From assembly GCF_900104335.1 (NCBI RefSeq), contig NZ_FMXT01000002.1, positions 248,001-312,000 on the forward strand: a stretch of 64,000 nucleotides of DNA, read 5' to 3'. The notes beneath the pieces are model-generated. The model was not told the DNA's origin and did no database searches. It saw nothing but the letters and a program-made list of their open reading frames with translations. The number at the start of each line of letters is the position of its first letter. The first letter of the stretch is position 1. Positions 7,550 to 14,427 of the stretch are shown piece after piece. The translations under genes and the position numbers were made by a program. The stretch is from Pseudobutyrivibrio sp. YE44 (lineage in GTDB: Bacteria; Bacillota; Clostridia; Lachnospirales; Lachnospiraceae).

Positions 7550-9073
7550 CTAAAACATTATCTCCTTTGTAGCCAGCTTTTCTCTAAATCGCACATCATG
7601 TTCCACCAAAAGCATTGTTGGCTGATACTCCTCAATCAGCTTTTCTATCTGCATTCGTGAGAACACATCGATGTAATTTAAAGGCTCATCCCAAATGTAT
7701 AAATGGGCTGATGTAAGCAGACTCCCAGCTATAAGCACCTTCTTCTTTTGCCCCTCAGAATAGTCCTCTATATTCTTTTCAAACTGAACTCTACTCATAT
7801 CTAACTGGCTCAGTATGGAAAGAAACAGGCTATAATCCAAGCCATGCATTAGCGCATAATCCTTCAAGCTCCCTTTAAGCCAGGAAGTATCTTGATTGAT
7901 ATATGAGATGACCAGATTAGGCGCCATATTAAGGGTTCCTTCTATCGAAAGATTCGATATATCCCCCTGTCCACCAGCAGCCAAAATCGCCTTTATTAAC
8001 GTTGATTTGCCACTGCCATTCTCACCACTTAGAAATACTCTCTCTCCTCGGAGCAAATCAAAGGACAAATCCTTAACCACAGGCTCAGCTCCATCGCAGT
8101 ATCTCAGCGTCAAATCCTTGCAATCGACCAACACCTTCTTGTAATGTTCCATGGACATCACCTTCAAATCGATTGGTTCCTCTATATCCTGAAGCAATCC
8201 TTCTTTCTCGGCTATCTCACGGTCCATTCGCTTTTCGTAGGATTTTACCCTGGACTGCATTTTCTTGGTTTTGCCGCCAATGTAGGACCTTGAGGATATG
8301 CTTCTATCAGTCTCTTTAATGGGGTCGAATCCTATTTTTGTTGACTCGCTTTTGTCTGCCCATCTAGAAGACCTGTCTGCCGCAGCCTTCAATTTACCAA
8401 TTTCCTTTAAATGCTTTTCATTTTCATGCTTAGAAAACGCGTCGGCCCGTGATTTATTTTCCCACCAGCTGGAAAAGTTTCCTGCCTGAACCTCTATGGT
8501 GGCTCTGTTCAAAACCAGCACATGATCAATGCAGGCATCCAACAAATCTCTGTCATGGGATACCAAGATAAATCCCTTTTTTGATGCCAGGTAATTCTTG
8601 ATGATTTCTCTGGCCTCCATATCAAGATGATTTGTTGGCTCATCAATCAACAGAAAATCATTTTCCCCAGAAAACAAAACCGCCAGCATGACCTTTGTTC
8701 GTTCACCAAAGCTCAAAGTCTTAAAGGGTCTATAAAGTAACTCTGCATCTATAGAAAGCTTTGGCAATTCACACATGACTCTCCAGCTTTCCACAGATGG
8801 CTTCCATTTTTCCATCAGCTCATCTGCTGTCTTTTCCAAATCCGAACAGCTTACCTTATATGGAAAATAATCAAAAACAACATTTGTTGAAATACTGCCT
8901 TCGTAGTCATATCTTCCTAGAAGTAGATTTAAAAAAGTAGTTTTTCCTTTACCGTTTCTACCTATAAAGCCTAACTTCCAATTGGTATCTATAGAAAAGG
9001 AAACATTTTCAAAAATATAATCAAAGCTTCCTTCATATGCAAAGGTTAAATTCGTAACGTTTATTTGTGCCAT
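7550..9073 (-). CDS. ABC-F ribosomal protection protein (Lsa-like)
   Basis: A 507-residue protein of two ABC domains and no membrane segments. Domain 1 has Walker A GRNGKGKTT, signature SFGERTK and Walker B FLLIDEPTNHLD. Domain 2 has GENGSGKST, signature YSEGQKKK and the variant LYIWDEPLNYID typical of the Lsa/Vga antibiotic-resistance group. The charged inter-domain linker (~residues 190-300) would reach the ribosomal peptidyl-transferase centre and displace drugs such as lincosamides, pleuromutilins, streptogramins A or macrolides. The ATG at 9073 is chosen because GGAGG lies 5-6 nt before it; a TTG at 9085 overlaps that SD. A ~330-nt leader with two small ORFs and a terminator precedes it (9118-9431). 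A MATE exporter follows. Confidence 0.88.
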   Translation of the reverse strand: MAQINVTNLTFAYEGSFDYIFENVSFSIDTNWKLGFIGRNGKGKTTFLNLLLGRYDYEGSISTNVVFDYFPYKVSCSDLEKTADELMEKWKPSVESWRVMCELPKLSIDAELLYRPFKTLSFGERTKVMLAVLFSGENDFLLIDEPTNHLDMEAREIIKNYLASKKGFILVSHDRDLLDACIDHVLVLNRATIEVQAGNFSSWWENKSRADAFSKHENEKHLKEIGKLKAAADRSSRWADKSESTKIGFDPIKETDRSISSRSYIGGKTKKMQSRVKSYEKRMDREIAEKEGLLQDIEEPIDLKVMSMEHYKKVLVDCKDLTLRYCDGAEPVVKDLSFDLLRGERVFLSGENGSGKSTLIKAILAAGGQGDISNLSIEGTLNMAPNLVISYINQDTSWLKGSLKDYALMHGLDYSLFLSILSQLDMSRVQFEKNIEDYSEGQKKKVLIAGSLLTSAHLYIWDEPLNYIDVFSRMQIEKLIEEYQPTMLLVEHDVRFREKLATKEIMF

Positions 9074-9117
9074 AAAAACCTCCAAAAAAAATCATCAGCC
9101 CCATCAAGGGGAAGACT

Positions 9118-9156
9118 AAAAAAAGAGCCTGTCTTTGCATACGCAAAAACAGACTC
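9118..9156 (-). terminator. Leader (attenuator) terminator of the ABC-F/MATE unit
   Basis: On the minus strand, GAGTCTGTTTTTGC pairs with GCAAAGACAGGCTC across a 4-nt loop and is followed by seven T. It sits between the promoter and the ABC-F start, 45 nt before the start codon. Its 3' arm CAGGCTC (9125-9131) is fully complementary to GAGCCTG at 9248-9254 inside the second leader ORF, giving a 7-bp antiterminator alternative. Confidence 0.85.
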
Positions 9157-9179
9157 GCTAAATAATCCTATATATTCAC

Positions 9180-9299
9180 CTACTGGCGTGGATAAGGACA
9201 ACTAAAGCGATAATCTAATTTAAGCGTACACAAATTAGCCTGTTTATCAGGCTCAATAAACCAAAGTTTGTTTTCTAAACTCCAGCTGAACAAGTGCAT
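9180..9299 (-). CDS. 39-codon leader ORF of the ABC-F gene
   Basis: Starts MHLFSWSLENKLWF and ends CPYPRQ-stop, 24 nt before the terminator stem. Its codons 16-21 contain a local hairpin (AGCCTG-ATAAA-CAGGCT), and a second helix (CTAATTT/AAATTAG) follows. The GAGCCTG arm can instead pair with the attenuator terminator. The SD is weak (GAAAG), so translation is uncertain, but position, frame and RNA pairing fit a regulatory leader. Confidence 0.5.
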   Translation of the reverse strand: MHLFSWSLENKLWFIEPDKQANLCTLKLDYRFSCPYPRQ

Positions 9300-9344
9300 T
9301 TCTTTCAAGCACCCGTAACATAATATGTGATTACTTAAATTAAA

Positions 9345-9359
9345 CTATCTAATTCTCAT
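9345..9359 (-). CDS. Leader mini-ORF encoding MRIR
   Basis: ATG AGA ATT AGA TAG directly follows a strong SD (AAGGTGAGGA, 9361-9370). The Arg-x-Arg sequence matches the '+x+' motif known to stall macrolide/ketolide-bound ribosomes (for example MRLR in the ErmD leader). It lies about 45 nt after the predicted transcription start. Confidence 0.65.
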   Translation of the reverse strand: MRIR

Positions 9360-9402
9360 TTCCTCACCTTCGCACAAACGTGTAATTTCTTTATTTTGGT
9401 TC

Positions 9403-9431
9403 AGTATAAATCTTATAGGTTTAAAATGCAA
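9403..9431 (-). promoter_or_regulatory. Promoter of the ABC-F/MATE unit
   Basis: -35 TTGCAT (9426-9431), 17-bp spacer, -10 TATACT (9403-9408). Transcription from here would give a ~320-nt leader before the ABC-F start. The remaining 9432-9600 stretch between divergent genes shows no other clear element. Confidence 0.7.
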
Positions 9432-9603
9432 CAGATTTTTTTAACTCTTAACATATCTTTTCTTTAGAAAATCAAAAACCTATGACTTCCAGTTTTTCTG
9501 ATGAATAGCAAAAATAATACTCAATTGTCCACAAATTTTGTAGCCTGTCACGAAAAGCAGGATTTTGGCAAGAACTACAACACTCTTCTACCCCTTTCCA
9601 TGC

Positions 9604-9609
9604 TATAAT
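9604..9609 (+). promoter_or_regulatory. -10 element for the acyl-CoA synthetase gene
   Basis: TATAAT lies 38 bp before the ATG at 9647. No good -35 is seen at 16-18 bp, so this is a partial promoter call. The SD AGGAGG at 9637-9642 is strong. Confidence 0.45.
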
Positions 9610-9646
9610 TCATAACGTTCGCGATTATTTAGCACCAGGAGGTAGA

Positions 9647-11074
9647 ATGATGTTCAAATACTTAGAAACCTTGGAACAGGAAAAACATGTTAATGCATTT
9701 CGATTCTTAGATGGAGAGAATTCGTACAACATAACATTTGAAACATACATACGCGATATAAAAGAATGTGCAACAAGACTTGAGAATCTCATGGGCCCAT
9801 TAGAGGGCAAGCACATTGCTCTTATCGGCGGAAACAGCTATGAATATGTAATTATTGCAATTGCTCTCATGTTCAGCCGTGCTGTTTTTATTCCACTTAA
9901 CTTCCATGAGTTAGAGGAAAATCTTAAGTTCGCAGTAAAGAATTCAGATGCTGAATATCTTATTGCTGACGATCTTGAAAAATTTAGTTTCTTATCAGAG
10001 GTAAAGACCTACAGCTTCGATATCGCTCTCAAGGGTGATGTTGAGCCAAAGGATCTTAAGGACTTCACTAAAGAAGAGGCTAACAACCTTATGATGATTG
10101 TTTACACCTCAGGCACAACTAGCCTTTCAAAGGGTGTAATGCTTTCTGTTGGAAACATTTTTGGCGGTGAAAAGATTGCACTTCCAAAGGGATACTCAAA
10201 CGGTTTTGAGCCATATCCAGGAATGCCAATCTATACAAATTTCCCATTCTATCATATCGGAGGTCTCCTTGCTCTTATCACATGGTCTGAGCACGCTTGT
10301 ACCTTCTATCAGAGCGTTCATCCGGAGAACATCCTCGATGATCTTGTTGATGAAGAAATCGATTACGCTTGCGTACTTCCTGGCACCTTAAAGCTTTGGC
10401 TTAAGGCTATCAGAAGAGGTCATATGGAGCGACTTGGCAAGGTCAAGATTCTTTGTACAGCCGGTGCCCCTGTAAGTGTTGAAGATGTTAAGGAAATCAC
10501 TTCAAAGGGTATTGCCTTTGGACAGTACTACGGTATGACCGAAACAGGTGGAAATGCCACCTTCAACTTCGATATGGAACATCACATGGCTTCTGTAGGT
10601 CGTCCATATGATGATGCTGAGATTAAGATTATCGACGGCGAAATCGGTATCAACTATTGGGGCAACATGATGGGCTACTACAAGAACGAAGAAGCAACTG
10701 CTGAAATCTTACGAGATGGTATGATTTTCACAGGTGATCTTGGTTACCTTGATGAGGATGGATATCTTTACATCACAGGTCGTAAGAAGAATCTTATCAT
10801 CCTTTCCAGTGGTGAAAATATTTGCCCTGAAGAGCTTGAGAAGTATATGTATGCTAACGAAAAAGTAAAAGAATGTATAGCCTACGGAAAAAATGACAGA
10901 ATCCACGTTTCCGTTTTCAGTGAAAATGATGCTCAAGAAGAAATTAAGTCCTACGTAAAAGAACTAAACAAAAAGCTTCCTCTTTACAAAAGGATTTATG
11001 GCGTAGAATTCAGAGAGACAGAGTTCGAAAAAACAGGAACTGGAAAAATCAAAAGAACAGCTATAGCAATCTAA
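9647..11074 (+). CDS. AMP-forming acyl-CoA synthetase / ligase family protein
   Basis: A 475-residue ANL-superfamily enzyme: it activates a carboxylic acid with ATP to an acyl-adenylate and transfers it to CoA or a carrier. It shows the P-loop YTSGTTSLSKG (~residue 153), the A5 motif QYYGMTETG (~298), the A7/A8 hinge TGDLGYLDEDGYLYITGRKK (~365) and the C-terminal catalytic lysine in KTGTGKIKR (~467). It is shorter than typical acetyl-CoA synthetases and in the range of acyl-CoA/long-chain ligases; the substrate is unknown. It is monocistronic: promoter-like -10 and AGGAGG upstream, a bidirectional terminator downstream. Confidence 0.85.
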   Translation: MMFKYLETLEQEKHVNAFRFLDGENSYNITFETYIRDIKECATRLENLMGPLEGKHIALIGGNSYEYVIIAIALMFSRAVFIPLNFHELEENLKFAVKNSDAEYLIADDLEKFSFLSEVKTYSFDIALKGDVEPKDLKDFTKEEANNLMMIVYTSGTTSLSKGVMLSVGNIFGGEKIALPKGYSNGFEPYPGMPIYTNFPFYHIGGLLALITWSEHACTFYQSVHPENILDDLVDEEIDYACVLPGTLKLWLKAIRRGHMERLGKVKILCTAGAPVSVEDVKEITSKGIAFGQYYGMTETGGNATFNFDMEHHMASVGRPYDDAEIKIIDGEIGINYWGNMMGYYKNEEATAEILRDGMIFTGDLGYLDEDGYLYITGRKKNLIILSSGENICPEELEKYMYANEKVKECIAYGKNDRIHVSVFSENDAQEEIKSYVKELNKKLPLYKRIYGVEFRETEFEKTGTGKIKRTAIAI

Positions 11075-11110
11075 TAAAATAGGTTTTACCTTTTGTAGAA
11101 GAATAAACGC

Positions 11111-11140
11111 AAAAAAACCACCTCATAAGAGGTGGTTTTT
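11111..11140. terminator. Bidirectional intrinsic terminator
   Basis: ACCACCTC-ATAA-GAGGTGGT flanked by seven A and five T. It ends the acyl-CoA synthetase transcript (plus) and the tRNA-Leu transcript (minus). Confidence 0.85.
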
Positions 11141-11144
11141 ATAA

Positions 11145-11225
11145 TGCGGATGACAGGACTTGAACCTGCACGTCGGGGACACTAGAACCTAAATCTAGCG
11201 CGTCTGCCAATTCCGCCACATCCGC
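11145..11225 (-). tRNA. tRNA-Leu (anticodon UAG)
   Basis: Complete cloverleaf on the minus strand: acceptor GCGGATG/CATCCGC, D-arm GCGGAATTGGCAGACGC, anticodon stem CTAGA/TCTAG with loop TTTAGGT (anticodon TAG, reads CUA), extended variable arm typical of tRNA-Leu, T-arm with GGTTCAAGTCC. No CCA is encoded directly after the discriminator A. Confidence 0.93.
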
Positions 11226-11237
11226 AAAAACAAGGAC

Positions 11238-11365
11238 AAACTGGCATTGATAATTGCCTTCGGCAAGGCCAGTTTTTGAGCATATTATTTTCCTTCACTC
11301 TGCTAGGAAAATAATATGCCAATGTCGGCTCATCGACTCGTCTAGTGTATCACATTATCGATGAG
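11238..11365. other. Dense hairpin tract between the Rpn gene and tRNA-Leu
   Basis: Three stem-loops: AAACTGGC/GCCAGTTT with an inner TTGCC-ttc-GGCAA (11238-11275, T-run on the plus strand); a perfect 14-bp stem GCATATTATTTTCC/GGAAAATAATATGC with a 12-nt loop (11280-11319); and CTCATCG/CGATGAG (11329-11365). They likely end the Rpn transcript on the minus strand and insulate the tRNA. Confidence 0.55.
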
Positions 11366-11385
11366 TAATGCAAGGAATTATTCTT

Positions 11386-12087
11386 CTATTTTAGCAATTC
11401 CATATACCGTGCAAATTGATTCTCTGGTATTTTCAAAATACTCATTGCTTCCTCTGCAGAAATCCCAAAACTTTCCATCACACTTCTTATATTACATGGA
11501 CGTTCATTATCTGCCCCTTTCTGAAGCCCCAGCTGAAGTCCCTGCTGTTTACCGCGCTCTTCACCAATACTTTCTCTATAATCCCCGTAAGCCTGTTTGA
11601 GTTCCTCATCTGCGTAAATAACATTTGCAATCAAGTCCACCTTACCCTCTTCTCCTAAGAATTCATCCTTGAAGGATAGCACTGATGGCTTGTGTCCTTG
11701 TGGTCCTGCATAAATTACATATAACTCAGCTTTTGGAATTTTGATTTTAGCTTCCGAATAAAGTCTAGCCTTTAATTCTGACCTTGCATATATATAGTTT
11801 TGATATGTCTTGCCAAGATACATCAGCAGACGAATAAGGATATTTTCACTCCAGGTACTTTGGGCTTCTACCAAGATAACCAATCTGTCATTTACAGTGA
11901 ACCCTAAGTCATTATAAATATCATTGGTTAACACATTCTCAATGCTAATCAAATCAAGATCTTCTACAGCTGCTTTGCTATCCTCTGGATGCAGCGCTTG
12001 ATACAGCTGCAAAAGATACTCCTTACTGTCATCACCAAACATATGGGTAAACAAACTATCCTTAACATTTCTCTTTACAATATCCAT
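11386..12087 (-). CDS. Rpn-family recombination-promoting nuclease (PD-(D/E)XK), shortened
   Basis: A 233-residue protein with the Rpn/transposase_31-like N-terminal fold (DSLFTHMFGD), the PD-(D/E)XK core D-x6-EAQS around residues 67-76, and the C-terminal tail with QG-repeat region (GKQQGLQLGLQKG) plus the helical ISAEEAMSILKIPENQF end. Family members are usually nearer 290-330 residues. Here the segment between VIYADEELKQAY and GEERGKQQG is very short, so an internal in-frame loss of ~50-60 residues is likely. SD AAGGAAG precedes the ATG. Activity is uncertain. Confidence 0.75.
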   Translation of the reverse strand: MDIVKRNVKDSLFTHMFGDDSKEYLLQLYQALHPEDSKAAVEDLDLISIENVLTNDIYNDLGFTVNDRLVILVEAQSTWSENILIRLLMYLGKTYQNYIYARSELKARLYSEAKIKIPKAELYVIYAGPQGHKPSVLSFKDEFLGEEGKVDLIANVIYADEELKQAYGDYRESIGEERGKQQGLQLGLQKGADNERPCNIRSVMESFGISAEEAMSILKIPENQFARYMELLK

Positions 12088-12187
12088 TTAATCTTCCTTT
12101 CAAATTTATAGATTCTTGTAGGGGATTTCCTTATTTCCCCTGCAAAAAGTCATGAATTCAATTAATAACCTGATTTCTGTGTTTCTA

Positions 12188-12282
12188 TTTGTTGACTATT
12201 AAACCGTCAAGAGAATTACCTCCTTTCATTTGAATGCACGAAAAAAAGACAGTTCAAAAACTGCCTAATCATAGTCAACAAA
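12188..12282. repeat. 95-bp segment bounded by 12-bp perfect inverted repeats
   Basis: TTTGTTGACTAT (12188-12199) and ATAGTCAACAAA (12271-12282) are exact inverted copies. An inner hairpin CAGTT/AACTG lies at ~12250-12262. MITE-like in shape but no target duplication was recognised. The rest of the 12088-12332 gap contains a hairpin AGGGGA/TCCCCT region and the purD terminator. Confidence 0.45.
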
Positions 12283-12309
12283 AGCCCAGAGACATCTCTG
12301 CCTCTGGGC
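12280..12309 (-). terminator. Terminator after purD
   Basis: On the minus strand GCCCAGAG and CTCTGGGC form an 8-bp GC-rich stem, followed by TTTTG. Located 24 nt past the purD stop. Confidence 0.75.
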
Positions 12310-12332
12310 TCATAAATCATTTAAACCGTTTT

Positions 12333-13601
12333 CTATTTCAATATCGCATTTGCGATATCATGTCTCATATACTTGTTCTCGAAGTCAATCCACTCTGTTG
12401 CTTCATAAGCCTTTGCTCTTGCTTCAACCAAATCTTTGCCGAGAGCTGTGATGCCAAGGACACGACCACCGTTTGTGACAATCTCACCCTTATCATTGAA
12501 GGCTGTGCCAGCGTGGAAGCAATAGTAATCCTTGTTGTTGAACTTGTCAAAGCCTGTGATAGGGAATCCCTTCTTGTAAGAAACAGGATATCCATCTGAT
12601 GCAAGGACTACGCATACACATGCTTCATCAGAGAATTTCAAATCTACCTTGTCAAGAGTTCCGTCGATGCAGGCATTGAATACGTCGATGATATCATTCT
12701 CAAGACGAGGAAGAACTACCTGAGCCTCTGGGTCGCCGAAACGAGCGTTATACTCAAGTACCTTTGGACCATCCTCTGTAAGCATAAGACCAAAGAAGAT
12801 AACACCCTTGAACTCTCTGCCCTCTGCCTTCATAGCATCAACAGTAGCCTGGAAGATATTCTTCTGGCAGAACTCCTCAATCTCCTTTGTGAAGAATGGA
12901 GATGGTGAGAAGTTACCCATACCACCTGTGTTAAGACCTGTGTCACCATCGCCAGCACGCTTGTGATCCTGGGCAGATGACATAATCTTTACAGTGTTTC
13001 CATCTACAAAAGAAAGAACAGAAACCTCGCGGCCTGTCATAAACTCTTCGATAACCATAGTGTTACCAGCATCACCAAACTTCTTGTCTGTCATGATTTC
13101 AGCAACACCAGCTACTGCCTGCTCGTGGTTCTCGCAAATAAGAACGCCCTTTCCAAGAGCAAGACCATCAGCCTTGAGAACAATTGGATACTTTGCTGTC
13201 TCAAGATACTTGAGGGCTTCCTCTGGATCTGTGAAGTTCTCATAACCTGCTGTTGGAATGTTGTACTTCTTCATTAAGTCCTTAGAGAATGCCTTTGAAC
13301 CTTCAATGATAGCTGCATTCTTTCTAGGACCGAAGCAACGCAAACCAGCTTCCTCAAACTTATCTACAACACCACCTACAAGTGGGTCATCCATACCGAT
13401 TACAGTAAGGTCAATTTCCTTTTCCTTTGCAAAAGCTACAAGCTTATCAAACTCCATAGCCTTGATATCTACGCACTCTGCAAGCTGTGAAATGCCCGCA
13501 TTGCCTGGAGCGCAATATATTTTATCTACCTGAGGGCTTCGAGACACTGCCAAAGCAATTGCGTGCTCGCGGCCGCCACTACCTACAATAAGAACCTTCA
13601 T
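12333..13601 (-). CDS. purD: Phosphoribosylamine--glycine ligase
   Basis: A 422-residue ATP-grasp ligase that joins phosphoribosylamine and glycine to GAR (purine pathway step 2). It starts MKVLIVGSGGREHAIA (N-domain), has GPRKNAAIIEGSK and the ATP-grasp motifs VLKADGLALGKGV and EFMTGREVSVLSF, the GGMGNFSPSPF segment, and the metal-binding EYNARFGDPEAQ. The length is normal. The ATG at 13601 is chosen because GGAGG lies 9 nt upstream; a TTG at 13607 is too close to that SD. It is last in the purM-purN-purD run, separated from purN by the structured element at 13624-13764. Confidence 0.96.
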   Translation of the reverse strand: MKVLIVGSGGREHAIALAVSRSPQVDKIYCAPGNAGISQLAECVDIKAMEFDKLVAFAKEKEIDLTVIGMDDPLVGGVVDKFEEAGLRCFGPRKNAAIIEGSKAFSKDLMKKYNIPTAGYENFTDPEEALKYLETAKYPIVLKADGLALGKGVLICENHEQAVAGVAEIMTDKKFGDAGNTMVIEEFMTGREVSVLSFVDGNTVKIMSSAQDHKRAGDGDTGLNTGGMGNFSPSPFFTKEIEEFCQKNIFQATVDAMKAEGREFKGVIFFGLMLTEDGPKVLEYNARFGDPEAQVVLPRLENDIIDVFNACIDGTLDKVDLKFSDEACVCVVLASDGYPVSYKKGFPITGFDKFNNKDYYCFHAGTAFNDKGEIVTNGGRVLGITALGKDLVEARAKAYEATEWIDFENKYMRHDIANAILK

Positions 13602-13623
13602 AAACAAAATCCTCCACTAATCC

Positions 13624-13764
13624 GCTTGACTTCTCCAAGTACTTCATGCTCCCGCAAGCCATCTCCCATACCTTCGCATGGGAACCCTCCCGCCGGTGTA
13701 GGTCCTTCCCATGCTCAGCATGGGGCCTTCTTGCTCGCGCTTACCAACACTATGAAAGTCAAGC
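13624..13764 (-). ncRNA. Structured intercistronic RNA element, copy 1 (purN-purD)
   Basis: A 141-bp extended hairpin. Outer stem GCTTGACTT (13624-13632) pairs with AAGTCAAGC (13756-13764). Inner arms are CCCAT.../...ATGGG blocks around 13666-13727, and a conserved apical segment CCCTCCCGCC precedes GTGTAGG. It shares CATGCTCCCGCA and TGCTCGCGCT blocks and overall design with 15486-15620, but the outer stem differs by compensatory changes. Function unknown; could be an mRNA stabiliser, processing site or regulatory element. Confidence 0.65.
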
Positions 13765-13793
13765 TCATCTAATAATCAACATTATTTAGTATT

Positions 13794-14417
13794 TTACTCA
13801 GTTATTATGACACGCCCATCTATAACACGTACGCATCCACGAGCAATCAAATCGATGGCGCGAGGCATGATAATCCACTCGGCTTGTTCCATGACACGAC
13901 GCTGAAGAACCTCTGGTGTGTCATCCTGCTGAACTTCAACAGCCTTCTGTAGGATGATTGGACCTGTATCGGTACCTTCATCCACAAAGTGACAGGTTGC
14001 ACCGGTGACTTTTACACCACGCTCAAGCACTCCCTCGTGAACCTTCAAGCCATAATAGCCTGTGCCACAGAAGCTTGGGATGAGCGATGGGTGGATGTTG
14101 ATGATTTTATATTCGTATTTACGAATCATTTCTGGTGGGATTACAACAAGGAATCCTGCCAAAACAACTAAATCTACATTATACTCATCAAGCTTAGCAA
14201 CAAAAGCCTTATTGAATTCATCACGGGATGCAAAATCCTTTGGGCTGATGCAAACACCTTCGATACCGGCCTTAGCAGCACGCTCTAGTGCATATGCGTT
14301 TTTATTGTTTGAGATTACAACGGCAATCTCTGTATTGTGAATTGTTCCATTATCAATGGCGTCGATAATTGCCTGAAGATTGGTACCTCCGCCTGATACA
14401 CATACTGCAATTTTCAT
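13794..14417 (-). CDS. purN: Phosphoribosylglycinamide formyltransferase
   Basis: A 207-residue GAR transformylase that transfers formyl from 10-formyl-THF to GAR (purine step 3). It shows VCVSGGGTNLQA (phosphate loop), the catalytic NIHPSLIPSFCG with Asn/His (~residues 106-117) and DEGTDTGPI carrying the catalytic Asp (~144). SD AGAGG precedes the ATG. It starts 10 nt after purM. Confidence 0.96.
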   Translation of the reverse strand: MKIAVCVSGGGTNLQAIIDAIDNGTIHNTEIAVVISNNKNAYALERAAKAGIEGVCISPKDFASRDEFNKAFVAKLDEYNVDLVVLAGFLVVIPPEMIRKYEYKIINIHPSLIPSFCGTGYYGLKVHEGVLERGVKVTGATCHFVDEGTDTGPIILQKAVEVQQDDTPEVLQRRVMEQAEWIIMPRAIDLIARGCVRVIDGRVIITE

Positions 14418-14427
14418 ATTTACCTCT

